Assembly (NCBI GenBank): GCA_902799045.1
Contig: CADBZH010000024.1
Coordinates: 1 to 44,592 of the forward strand
Reading direction: 5' to 3'
DNA: 44,592 nt
From: an uncultured Eubacteriales bacterium
Lineage (GTDB): Bacteria; Bacillota; Clostridia; Christensenellales; Aristaeellaceae
The notes beneath the pieces were generated by a model. It was not told where the DNA came from, did not search any database, and worked only from the letters and a program-made list of their open reading frames with translations. Of this stretch, positions 38,096 to 44,592 are shown in pieces (the first letter of the stretch is position 1; each line of letters starts with the position of its first letter). The translations under genes were made by a program, and so were the position numbers.

Positions 38096-40042
38096 ATGAA
38101 GCCTATCTTCAACCGGGCCCCGTTGACGCCCAACACCCTCTCTCCGCTGCCGTTGGGCAGCATCCGGCCGGAGGACTGGCTGCTGGAACAGCTTGAAACC
38201 CAGCGCGACGGCCTGACCGCGAAGCTGGATGAGACCTGGGCCGACGTGGGCGCGGACTGCGGCTGGCTGGGCGGCCCGGGCGACGGCGGCGAGCACGCCC
38301 CCTATTACCTGGAGGGGCTGGTGGCGCTGGCCTGGACGCTGGACGACGAGGCGCTGAAGGACAAGGCGAAGCGCTATGTGGAGTGGATCCTCTCCAGCCA
38401 GCGCGAGGACGGCTGGTTCGGCCCGGAGGGGAACGGGGATTACTGGCCGCTGATCCTGGCGCTGCGGGCGCTGCGGCTCTATTTCACCGCCACCGGCGAC
38501 AAGCGGGTGCTGGTGCTGATGGACCGGTTCTTCAAGTATCAGTACGCGAATTTGAAGGAGCATCCGCTGAAGGAGTGGGCCGTGGCCCGCGGCGGCGAGA
38601 ACATGGAGCTGGCGCTGTGGCTGTACAACCTCACGGGGCAGAAGCACCTGATCGAGCTGTGCCGGAAGCTGCGGGGGCAGACGCTGGACTGGCCGAACTA
38701 CTTCCACACCTTCGCCAACACCGTGCCGATGAGCAAGTCGCTGAAGTGGGACCGGCTGGAGGAGGCGCTGGGCGAGGAGAAAAACGAGCCGCTGATCGGC
38801 GAAAAGAGGCCCTACTTCCACACCCAGTATCACTTTTCCCACGGCGTGAATCTGGCCATGGGGCTGAAGGCTCCCGGGGTCATCAACCTGTTCAAGTCCG
38901 GCTTCAAGGAGCAGGGCGGCTTCCGCTTCGGATGGGCCAAGCTGGTGAAGCACCACGGCGTGGCCAGCGGCATGTTCATCTGCGACGAGCACCTGAACGG
39001 TAACAGCCCCACCCAGGGCAGCGAGCTCTGCGCCATCGTGGAGCTGATGAGCACCCTGGAGGCGCTGCTGGGCCTGGGCGATTTCAGCCAGGACTATGCC
39101 GACATCCTGGAAAAGCTGGCCTACAACGCGCTGCCGGCCGCCTTCACCGCCGATATGACCGCCCATCAGGGCGACGAGCAGGTGAACCAGGTGAAGGTCT
39201 CGCGCGAGAAGCGCAAGTGGTACAATCACGGGGACGACGCGAACCTGTTCGCCATGGCCCCGAACGACGGCTGCTGCCTGGCCAGCTGCCACCAGGCCTG
39301 GCCGCGCTTCACGTCCTCGCTGTGGTATGCCACCAGCGACGGCGGGCTGCAGGCCGTCAGCTATGCGCCCTGCACGGTGCGCGCGGTGCTGGACGGCGTG
39401 CCGGCGCGGCTGCGGGTGTCCGGCGGCTATCCCTTCGGCCAGTCGGTGGAGATCCAGGTGTCGGTGAAGCAGCCCTGCGAATTCCCGGTCTACCTGCGCA
39501 TGCCCTTCTGGACCCGCCAGCCGATGGTCTATCTGCCCGACGGCGAGATCATGCAGGTGCGTGCCGGGGACGTGACCTGTGTGCGCCGCCGCTGGCGCTC
39601 GGGCGACGTGATCCGCCTGGAGCTGCCCACGGTGCCGCGGGTGACGAAGTGGTATCACCAGTCCGGCGCGGTGGAGCTGGGCCCGCTGCTGATGGCCTTC
39701 CAGCCGGAGGAGCAGTGGGAGAAGCTGGACGACGGCGCCTGGCAGGTGACCACCGAAACGCCCTGGAACTGGGCGCTGGTGCGGGACGAGCCGATGAAGG
39801 CCGTCTACGCCAAGGGCGAGCCCGCCGCCTTCGGCAAGGGCGACGCGCCGGTGAAGGTGCTGGTGAAGGCCACGCCGGTGGACTGGCACATGGACGGGGC
39901 CAGCGCCGGGAGCGTGCCGATGGTGCCCGCCATTCGCGAGAGCGAGGCGCAGGTGATCGAGCTGGTGCCCTTCGGCGGCACGGCGCTGAGGATCGGCCAG
40001 TTCCCGATCGGCCGCGGCGGCAGCAGCAGCCGAAAGGAATAG
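38096..40042 (+). CDS. GH127-family glycosidase (beta-L-arabinofuranosidase-like)
   Basis: 648 aa, family length; RBS AAGGAG. The (alpha/alpha)6 barrel region is 25-430, followed by beta domains. The zinc/nucleophile set of GH127 is seen: E310 and C312 in GSELCAIVE and the C393-C394 pair in NDGCCLASCHQ; one Cys is the nucleophile in characterised members. The sequence strays from the archetype (SELC, not YETC; GCCLASC, not CCPPN), so it may belong to another DUF1680 subgroup. No signal peptide: it would act on sugars brought in by a transporter such as that at 34100. Confidence 0.88.
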   Translation: MKPIFNRAPLTPNTLSPLPLGSIRPEDWLLEQLETQRDGLTAKLDETWADVGADCGWLGGPGDGGEHAPYYLEGLVALAWTLDDEALKDKAKRYVEWILSSQREDGWFGPEGNGDYWPLILALRALRLYFTATGDKRVLVLMDRFFKYQYANLKEHPLKEWAVARGGENMELALWLYNLTGQKHLIELCRKLRGQTLDWPNYFHTFANTVPMSKSLKWDRLEEALGEEKNEPLIGEKRPYFHTQYHFSHGVNLAMGLKAPGVINLFKSGFKEQGGFRFGWAKLVKHHGVASGMFICDEHLNGNSPTQGSELCAIVELMSTLEALLGLGDFSQDYADILEKLAYNALPAAFTADMTAHQGDEQVNQVKVSREKRKWYNHGDDANLFAMAPNDGCCLASCHQAWPRFTSSLWYATSDGGLQAVSYAPCTVRAVLDGVPARLRVSGGYPFGQSVEIQVSVKQPCEFPVYLRMPFWTRQPMVYLPDGEIMQVRAGDVTCVRRRWRSGDVIRLELPTVPRVTKWYHQSGAVELGPLLMAFQPEEQWEKLDDGAWQVTTETPWNWALVRDEPMKAVYAKGEPAAFGKGDAPVKVLVKATPVDWHMDGASAGSVPMVPAIRESEAQVIELVPFGGTALRIGQFPIGRGGSSSRKE

Positions 40043-40051
40043 AGGGCGCCC

Positions 40052-40570
40052 ATGGGAAACGAGCATCTGGAGCGGCTGAGTCGCGAAGAATTGATGGACC
40101 TGGTGAACGTGTACTCGAAAAACTGGCTGGCGCTGGACGGGCTCTGGTTCCAGTCGGTGGAAAAGGAGCAGGGGATGGACGCCGCCATGCGCCACGACGT
40201 GGACGTGTGGAGGGTGTACACCGCCATCGAGGCCCGACGGCTGAAGCGGTTCCTGGGCCTGGCCGAGCGCCCGGGCCTGGAGGGACTCATGCGGGCCATG
40301 GACCTGCGCTTCAACGCCCATCACAACCGGCACGAGTTCGTTCGCGAGGGCGAAAACGCGGTCGTCTTCCGCACGGTCTACTGCCGCGTGCAGGATACCC
40401 GCGCCCGAAAGGGCATGCCGCTGCATCCCTGCGAACAGGTGGGCGAGGTGGAGTTCGGCGAGTTCGCCCGCGCCATCGACGACCGCATCTGCTGCCAGCG
40501 CGTCAGCTGCTATCCCCACATCACCGACGACAGCTGCAATTGCGCCTGGCGGTTCGCGATCGAGGAATAA
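40052..40570 (+). CDS. DUF6125-like cytosolic protein
   Basis: 172 aa, starting 9 bp after the glycosidase stop with AGGGCGCC as a weak site. Helical N-terminus (LERLSREELMDLVNVYSKNWLALDGLWFQSVEKEQG), a central RFNAHHNRHEFVREGENAVVFRTVYCRVQDTRARKG, and a Cys-rich end (HPCEQVG, DDRICCQRVSCYPH, DDSCNCAWRFAI) that could bind metal or form a hydrolase-type fold. It matches the pattern of DUF6125 proteins, whose function is unknown. Likely cotranscribed with the GH127 gene. Confidence 0.7.
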   Translation: MGNEHLERLSREELMDLVNVYSKNWLALDGLWFQSVEKEQGMDAAMRHDVDVWRVYTAIEARRLKRFLGLAERPGLEGLMRAMDLRFNAHHNRHEFVREGENAVVFRTVYCRVQDTRARKGMPLHPCEQVGEVEFGEFARAIDDRICCQRVSCYPHITDDSCNCAWRFAIEE

Positions 40571-40605
40571 TTGGAAACAGACAAAACGCAGTCGGCTTAT
40601 CACAA

Positions 40606-40683
40606 GTACAGATCCTTCGCTTCGCTCAGGATGACAGCGAGTTGCAAACCCTGTCATCCTGAGCGAAGCGAGGTCGGATGAGG
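40606..40683. repeat. GATCCTTCGC-type palindromic repeat, copy 3 (hybrid)
   Basis: The left arm GTACAGATCCTTCGCTTCGC + TCAGGATGACA (40606-40636) is intact. The right arm TGTCATCCTGAGCGAAGCGA (40652-40671) switches to GGTCGGATGAGG, the tail of a different repeat seen at 44445-44461. Confidence 0.75.
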
Positions 40684-40717
40684 TTGTTTCCCATAAAGAA
40701 TAAGCTGTTGCCCAATA

Positions 40718-40795
40718 GTAGGGGCGGCGATGCGCCGCCCGCCCTTGTACGATTTGCATCGTCGTACCCGGCGGGCGGCGCAACGCCGCCCCTAC
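40718..40795. repeat. GTAGGGGCGGCG palindromic repeat
   Basis: GTAGGGGCGGCG (40718-40729) and CGCCGCCCCTAC (40784-40795) enclose CGCCGCCCGCC / GGCGGGCGGCG and a TGTACGA / TCGTAC centre. No gene. Confidence 0.8.
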
Positions 40796-40830
40796 AAATA
40801 CATACCTGCTTGTATGGTTCTGCGTTTTAA

Positions 40831-40996
40831 TACTAAACTCAATCTAAAAGTGAACATATGCGGAGCGGATTTTTCGTTCTGCCTAAGCAGAGCGGAGGGA
40901 GGCGATGCAGCGCATCGTTGACCGTTGACCGCAGCGAGGCGACGGCAGGGCGGAAAAGACGCCCGCAGATGGTTGCAATTTAGATTGAGTTTAGTA
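40831..40996. mobile_element. Second MITE-like element, different ends (166 bp)
   Basis: Perfect 18-bp inverted ends TACTAAACTCAATCTAAA (40831-40848) and TTTAGATTGAGTTTAGTA (40979-40996), with TA at the outer edges as target-duplication candidate. The interior contains short hairpins (CGATGCAGCGCATCG at about 40902) and no ORF. Ends differ from copies A-C, so this is a separate family of similar size. Confidence 0.8.
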
Positions 40997-41062
40997 TAAA
41001 CAGCCCCTGGCAGCCGAAGATGACTGACAGGGGGAATCCTGAGGAAGACGTGAAGAACCGTT

Positions 41063-42265
41063 TTATTTCAACTCCCACAGCGTGTCGCGGGCATAGGTGG
41101 CGCGCTTGGTGGACTGGCTGGTGCGGGCGGCGGGAGCCTCGTAGTTGAAGCAGAAGTAGTAGCCCGCGTCGTAGGCGCCCTCGGCGGTGTTCTCCACGCC
41201 CTTCAGGTAGGCGTGCACGGTGGCGTACCGGCTGGTGATCTCGTATTTGAAGAAGCGCAGCTGGCCGTCCAGTGTGTTGTAGTCCAGGCCGTTTTCGGTG
41301 CAGTAGCTGATCAGGCTGCTCTTGCGCCCGGCGTGCCACTGGCAGATGCCGTAGCTGGTGCCCCGGTCGCCGTCGCAGACCGGCCTGTAGCCGGATTCAT
41401 ACTTGATGTTCGCCATCACACCCATGGCGGCGGCGCGGTTGTAGCCCATCTCGCCGATCAGGAAGGCGTAGATGACGTATTCGTTGCTGCCCTCGGAGAA
41501 GGGATTGCTGCGGGCCGTGCGGCTGGTCGTCTCGGCGGAGGCCTTTTCCAGGTGGGAGAGGGCCATATAGCCGATGGCGCCGTTGCGCTCGACCATCGCG
41601 GTATCGCCCTTGATGGCCAGCAGGGTCATCTTCGTGCCCTTGTCCACGGCGATGCTGTCGCCGGAGAGGCCGGCGTCGGCGTACACCCGCGAGGACTGGT
41701 TCGTCACCACCGGTGCGTTGCCGGTGCGCACCGGCTCGTCGGTGGCGGTGGGGGTTTCGGCGACGGATTCGCCCAGGTGGCTGTAGAGCATGTAGCCCAC
41801 CTTGCCGCCCACGCGCACCTTCGCGCACTGGCCGTTCACCGCCAGCACCGTGACGCTGGTGCCCGCGGCCACGCTGGCGTAGCTGGAGGAGGTCTTGGGC
41901 TTCTTGTAGAGGCGGGTCTCCCGGGTGGCGACGAGGGCCAGGTTGAGGTCGGCCTCGTCGGTCGGGGTCGTTTCGCTGGCCGCGGCCAGGTCCGCGACCT
42001 GGACGATGCCGGATTTGCCGCCGACGTTGATCAGCGCCGCGTTTCCCATGACGCCCTTCACCTTCACCTCGGTGCCCCTGGGCAGCGCGCCCAGGTAGTC
42101 ATAGGGGGCCTTTGAGGCGTATACCTTCATGGAATCCACCGCCACCACGGCCTTGTAGCTACCCTCGGCCCGCGCCTGGGGCGCAAGCAGTGGCAGCAGC
42201 GCCGCAATCAGCAGCAGCAGGGCCAGGGCACGCAGCTTCGATGGTTTGCAGAGTGTATTCATCAT
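41063..42265 (-). CDS. Secreted SH3/phage-tail-lysozyme wall hydrolase
   Basis: 400 aa from ATG 42265 (CGGAGA upstream; a second ATG follows directly). Signal peptide to about residue 33 (LRALALLLLIAALLPLLAPQARA). Three SH3-like repeats at 36-95 (VVAVDSMKVYASKAPYDYLGALPRGTEV), 108-168 and 185-240. The C-terminal 255-400 region is a tail-lysozyme type glycosidase: YVIYAFLIGEMGYNRAAAMGVMANIKYESGYRPVCDGDRGTSYGICQWH, with probable catalytic Glu in KYESGY. It would bind and cut peptidoglycan outside the cell. Perfect-consensus promoter upstream. Confidence 0.88.
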   Translation of the reverse strand: MMNTLCKPSKLRALALLLLIAALLPLLAPQARAEGSYKAVVAVDSMKVYASKAPYDYLGALPRGTEVKVKGVMGNAALINVGGKSGIVQVADLAAASETTPTDEADLNLALVATRETRLYKKPKTSSSYASVAAGTSVTVLAVNGQCAKVRVGGKVGYMLYSHLGESVAETPTATDEPVRTGNAPVVTNQSSRVYADAGLSGDSIAVDKGTKMTLLAIKGDTAMVERNGAIGYMALSHLEKASAETTSRTARSNPFSEGSNEYVIYAFLIGEMGYNRAAAMGVMANIKYESGYRPVCDGDRGTSYGICQWHAGRKSSLISYCTENGLDYNTLDGQLRFFKYEITSRYATVHAYLKGVENTAEGAYDAGYYFCFNYEAPAARTSQSTKRATYARDTLWELK

Positions 42266-42318
42266 TACAGTCTCCGGAATCGCGTATTTTTTGACCTTAC
42301 GATCATAAAACTGTAATA

Positions 42319-42347
42319 ATTATACCATCAATGCAATACTTTGTCAA
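42319..42347 (-). promoter_or_regulatory. Full-consensus promoter of the wall hydrolase
   Basis: Minus strand: TTGACA (42347-42342), 17-bp spacer, TATAAT (42324-42319). Confidence 0.9.
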
Positions 42348-42494
42348 CATCTGTTCATAAATTCAAAATATGTGGCGGAAGCTGGACGCGAACAGGATTC
42401 TTCACGGAACCCCGGGGAATCTGCGAAATGCCGTTGGCTTGTCATGCGTCGTTTCGTAGAATTGGCAGCATTAAGGGAGAAAACCTGTGGATCG

Positions 42495-42974
42495 CTATTC
42501 CTCCCGCCAGCCCTTGCAGACGTCCACCCAGCCCATGAAGCCCTGGGCCGTGGCGGCGAGCTGGTCGCAGGTGAGCTCGATGGCGCTGTTGGCGCTGCCG
42601 CAGGCGGGGAACACGGTGTCGAAGCGTTTCAGGGACACGTCCAGGTATGTGCGCACGCCCTCGCTCAGCGCGAAGGGGCAGACGCCGCCCACGCCGTGGC
42701 CGATTTGCGCCTCCACCTCGTCGTGGCCCAGCATCTTCGCCTTGGCGTGGAATTGGGCCTTGAACCGCGGGTTATCCACCTTGGCGTCTCCGGCGGCCAC
42801 CACCAGGATGGGCCCGTCCGGCAGCATGAAGCTGAGGGATTTGGCGATGCGGGCGGGGATGACCCCGGCGGCCTGGGCGGCCAGCTCCACCGTGGCGCTG
42901 GACACCGGGAACTCCAGCACGCGGTCCTCCAGACCAAAGGGCCGCAAATAGGCGCGAACGCGATCGACGGACAT
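42495..42974 (-). CDS. YbaK/EbsC-family aminoacyl-tRNA deacylase
   Basis: 159 aa from ATG 42974 (GGGAG 8 nt upstream); a GTG start at 43001 would begin inside a MITE end and is rejected. Family signs: VSSATVELAAQAAGVIPARIAKSLSF with the conserved Lys in IAKSLSF, ILVVAAGDAKVDNPRF, IGHGVGGVCPFAL, YLDVSLKRFDTVFPACGS. Members free tRNA(Pro) from wrongly attached Cys or Ala. It follows the repressor gene on the same strand with a solo MITE end between. Confidence 0.92.
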   Translation of the reverse strand: MSVDRVRAYLRPFGLEDRVLEFPVSSATVELAAQAAGVIPARIAKSLSFMLPDGPILVVAAGDAKVDNPRFKAQFHAKAKMLGHDEVEAQIGHGVGGVCPFALSEGVRTYLDVSLKRFDTVFPACGSANSAIELTCDQLAATAQGFMGWVDVCKGWREE

Positions 42975-42990
42975 GATCAGGACTCCCTTC

Positions 42991-43006
42991 TTTAGAAACA
43001 CGCTCT
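42991..43006. repeat. Solo MITE-like end
   Basis: TTTAGAAACACGCTCT differs from the right end of copies A and C at one base. No partner end within reach. Lies between the S24 repressor stop (43009) and the YbaK start. Confidence 0.7.
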
Positions 43007-43008
43007 GG

Positions 43009-43680
43009 TTACAGTTTGCTGGTGAAGCCGACGGCCCGCCCGAGGATGCGGATGCTGCCGTATTCCTCCAGCGTGAACACCATCGGCCGGTATTTCGGGT
43101 TCTCGGACAGCAGCTGCAGGCCGCCGGGGATGTGATAGACGCGCTTCAGCGTGGCCTCGTCCTCGATGATCACGGCGGCGATCTGGCCGTCGTCCACGTC
43201 GTCCTGGCGGCGAATGAACACGATGTCGCCGTCGTGGATTCGCGCGCCGACCATGCTGTCGCCCTTCACCCGCAGCGCGAAGTCGCAGTGGAATTCGCCC
43301 TCGCAGTCCGCCGCGTCGAGCGTCTCGTCGGCGTAGATGGGCTGTCCGGCGGCGATGGCCCCCAGCAGCGGCACGCGCTTTTTCACCACCGGCAGCACGC
43401 TGTCGGCGTTTCTGAGAGCGGAGGGCGAGGGGCTGACGCCCCGGTGCACGCCGGCGATGGCCTCCGGTTGGGGCGCGGGGGCCTCCTGGGTGCAGAGCTC
43501 CGCCAGCGGGCAGCGCAGGGCGTCCGCCAGGGCGGCGAGCGTGGCGATGGTGGGGTTGCGGGTCTCGCCGTTCAGGATCTTGTTGATCGTTCCCCGGGGG
43601 ACGCCGGAGAGCTGGCTCAACGCCTCGGTGGTCAGGCCGTTTTCGCCCTTCAGCCGCGCCAGCTTCGCGCTCAGCTTCAT
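43009..43680 (-). CDS. XRE-S24 (CI/LexA-like) self-cleaving repressor
   Basis: 223 aa from ATG 43680 (GGGGGCG upstream). XRE helix-turn-helix (AKLARLKGENGLTTEALSQLSGVPRGTINKILNGETRNPTIATLAAL, 5-50). The S24 domain has nucleophile S142 in VKGDSMVGARIHDGD and base K179 in EATLKRVYH; the likely cleavage bond is A111-G112 in LLGAIAAGQP. All features of RecA-stimulated autoproteolysis are present, so it should be inactivated by DNA damage. It faces the 43839 gene across 158 bp holding three operator-like sites. Phage-type or SOS-type repressor, but no integrase or other phage genes are adjacent. Confidence 0.92.
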   Translation of the reverse strand: MKLSAKLARLKGENGLTTEALSQLSGVPRGTINKILNGETRNPTIATLAALADALRCPLAELCTQEAPAPQPEAIAGVHRGVSPSPSALRNADSVLPVVKKRVPLLGAIAAGQPIYADETLDAADCEGEFHCDFALRVKGDSMVGARIHDGDIVFIRRQDDVDDGQIAAVIIEDEATLKRVYHIPGGLQLLSENPKYRPMVFTLEEYGSIRILGRAVGFTSKL

Positions 43681-43702
43681 GGAATCGCCCCCTTTTGAAC
43701 CC

Positions 43703-43732
43703 ATTATAGCACGCCTGGAGTTCCGAATTCAA
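43703..43732 (-). promoter_or_regulatory. Promoter of the S24 repressor
   Basis: Minus strand: -35 TTGAAT (43732-43727), 18-bp spacer, -10 TATAAT (43708-43703). The first operator-like site begins 11 bp upstream. Confidence 0.65.
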
Positions 43733-43742
43733 CCGTGATTAA

Positions 43743-43820
43743 CCGAACACGGGTTTAAATTTTCCGCAAATGCGCAAGAAATAACCGCAAACGGTCTATT
43801 ATGCGATTAACCGAGTACGG
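43743..43820. promoter_or_regulatory. Three operator-like sites CCG-N4-CGG
   Basis: CCGAACACGG (43743-43752), CCGCAAACGG (43785-43794) and CCGAGTACGG (43811-43820), each preceded by AA and two by GATTAA. The middle one lies before a TATTAT -10 (43797-43802) of the rightward unit, the last just before its ribosome site. The layout recalls lambda-type operator arrays. Confidence 0.65.
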
Positions 43821-43838
43821 ATAAAGGAGGGCAAGCAG

Positions 43839-44159
43839 ATGATGAAGGCAAATGAGCCCCGGACGGTTTGCGTCGCGGGCAGGGAATACAGGCTGCGCTA
43901 TACCGTGAACAGCCTGTGCGCGCTGGAGGATCGGGCGGGGATGTCCATCGACCGGCTGATGGACCGGCAGTTCAGCGCCACGCGGCTTCTGCTGTGGGCG
44001 GGCCTGGCGGAGGAGCAGCCGGAGCTGACTGTCCGCGACGTGGGCGCGCTGATCGGCAGCCACATCCTCTCCGGCGGCAGCCTGGAGGACATCGTGGAGG
44101 TGTGTGCCGCGGGCCTGCGCGAGGCGGGCTTCTTTGGCGGCGACGACGGGGAGGAGTGA
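43839..44159 (+). CDS. Phage tail-assembly-chaperone-like protein
   Basis: 106 aa, RBS AAAGGAGGG. Pattern: VCVAGREYRLRYTVNSLCALEDRAGMSIDRLMDRQFSATRLLLWAGLAEEQPELTVRDVGALI…, a short beta start then helices, as in phage tail assembly chaperones and gene-transfer-agent homologues. In phages these coat the tape-measure protein. Here no tape measure or other tail gene follows; the next gene overlaps closely and encodes an SH3-like protein. It is probably controlled by the divergent S24 repressor. Family assignment is from pattern only. Confidence 0.65.
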   Translation: MMKANEPRTVCVAGREYRLRYTVNSLCALEDRAGMSIDRLMDRQFSATRLLLWAGLAEEQPELTVRDVGALIGSHILSGGSLEDIVEVCAAGLREAGFFGGDDGEE

Positions 44160-44162
44160 GCC

Positions 44163-44369
44163 GTGGCGGGACGCGAGAGGCTGCGCCTGGCGGCGAACTG
44201 CTTTCTGCGCGAGGAGCCGTCCCGTGCCGCCGCGCCGCTGGGCGTGGGAAAGCGGGGGATGGGCCTGGCCTGCGCCGGTCCCGCCCGGGACGGCTGGCTG
44301 CCCGTGGAGTATCGCGGCGGGATCGCCTGGGTCGCGGGACGCTTTGTGGAGGCGCGCAGGAGTAGGTAA
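44163..44369 (+). CDS. Small SH3-like protein
   Basis: 68 aa from GTG 44163 (GGGGAGGAG upstream, 3 bp after the previous stop). It consists of one bacterial SH3-type module (LRLAANCFLREEPSRAAAPLGVGKRGMGLACAGPARDGWLPVEYRGGIAWVAGRFVE), with the W-x-P-V-x-Y…A-W-V pattern. No signal peptide. Second gene of the unit facing the S24 repressor; role unknown. Confidence 0.65.
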   Translation: MAGRERLRLAANCFLREEPSRAAAPLGVGKRGMGLACAGPARDGWLPVEYRGGIAWVAGRFVEARRSR

Positions 44370-44592
44370 AGCAGGAAGGGTCCGTCTCAATGCGGGGATG
44401 TCTTGCCAACTGCCTTCCCCCGATGGGGAAGGTGGCCGAGCGCAGCGAGGTCGGATGAGGTCCCCGGGGTCTCCCAGGACCCGAAGAACGCACTTTTTTG
44501 GCGGTCTGCCCGTAAAACGCACCGGCGTCCGCGCAAGCGGGCCGCCGGCAGCGCCGCGCTGGGATTCGAAGAATCCGCGCGGGCTGGTCGCG
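44370..44592. repeat. Right-edge non-coding stretch with a common repeat
   Basis: CTTCCCCCGATGGGGAAGGT (44412-44431) is a hairpin, followed by GGCCGAGCGCAGCGAGGTCG + GATGAGGT (44432-44459) and GGGTCTCCCAGGACCC (44469-44484). The GAGGTCGGATGAGG part equals the tail of the hybrid repeat at 40671. No gene recognised up to the edge. Confidence 0.55.

Noticed and set aside
37913-40783. 956-aa minus-strand frame
   Set aside because: Antisense shadow of the GH127 gene and the following gene, which carry recognisable motifs and start signals; the frame itself has no domain.
42975-43001. Upstream GTG start for the ybaK-type gene
   Set aside because: It lies in a MITE end and has no ribosome site; the ATG at 42974 has GGGAG at proper spacing.
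43009-44592. A complete prophage at the right edge
   Set aside because: Only a repressor and one tail-chaperone-like gene are seen; no integrase, terminase or lysis genes, and a dispersed repeat follows. Cannot be settled without sequence beyond the edge.

Overview
The window comes from a GC-rich, low-GC-lineage Gram-positive (Bacillota, Clostridia-like, probably an uncultured gut or rumen species). Support for this is an FMN riboswitch ahead of a RibU transporter, a yggS-sepF-ylmG-ylmH-divIVA division cluster, AGGAGG-type ribosome binding sites, near-consensus TTGACA/TATAAT promoters, and secreted proteins with SH3, PT-rich and clostripain domains. A genus cannot be named from the sequence. 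Gene bodies are strongly GC-rich. The stretch from about 160 to 2900 is clearly AT-richer and looks acquired.

Layout. 1-109: end of an unrecognised gene plus terminator. 160-3170: a decayed mobile island with a small gene end, a MITE-like element (copy A), a serine recombinase lacking its N-terminus, an unknown small ORF, two adjacent palindromes and an SF2 helicase-like gene. 3211-5625: EAL-type c-di-GMP protein. 5810-6791: ybaB-recR. 6946-7947: galE. 8246-10852: a UBA/DUF4342 membrane protein and an OmpR-type two-component pair. 10853-11685: promoter, FMN riboswitch and ribU. 11802-14246 (minus): secreted OB-like protein, acyltransferase and SleB-like hydrolase. 14604-18665: a giant secreted C11 protease. 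18966-20630: small Cys-rich protein, LMW tyrosine phosphatase and lgt. 20819-25553: HlyD-like anchor protein, yggS, sepF, ylmG, ylmH and divIVA. 25671-27367: DUF5665, lspA and an rluD-type pseudouridine synthase. 27549-32462: a secreted three-repeat protein, an XRE membrane regulator, and an L,D-transpeptidase followed by an XRE/S24-like regulator. 32555-33922 (minus): active-type diguanylate cyclase. 34100-40570: GPH-type sugar transporter, alpha/beta hydrolase, THUMP methyltransferase, GH127 glycosidase and a DUF6125-like protein. 41063-43680 (minus): SH3/tail-lysozyme wall hydrolase, YbaK deacylase and an XRE-S24 repressor. 43839-44369: a two-gene unit facing that repressor, holding a tail-assembly-chaperone-like protein and an SH3 protein.

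How it fits together. Much of the content concerns the cell envelope and division: lgt and lspA for lipoproteins, sepF/divIVA/ylmG/ylmH for septation, and the L,D-transpeptidase, SleB-like and lysozyme-like proteins for wall remodelling. Two opposing c-di-GMP enzymes are present. The transporter and GH127 glycosidase suggest plant-sugar use.

The main non-coding surprise is the density of repeats. There is a MITE-like family with TA-flanked 15-17 bp inverted ends (three copies plus solo ends), whose ends supply stop codons to neighbouring genes. A second MITE-like element has different ends. Heptad-repeat inverted elements, a GATCCTTCGC/GCGAAGGATC palindromic family and paired covarying palindromes are also present. 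The strongest candidate for an undescribed system is the S24 repressor facing three CCG-N4-CGG operator-like sites and a two-gene phage-derived mini-operon.
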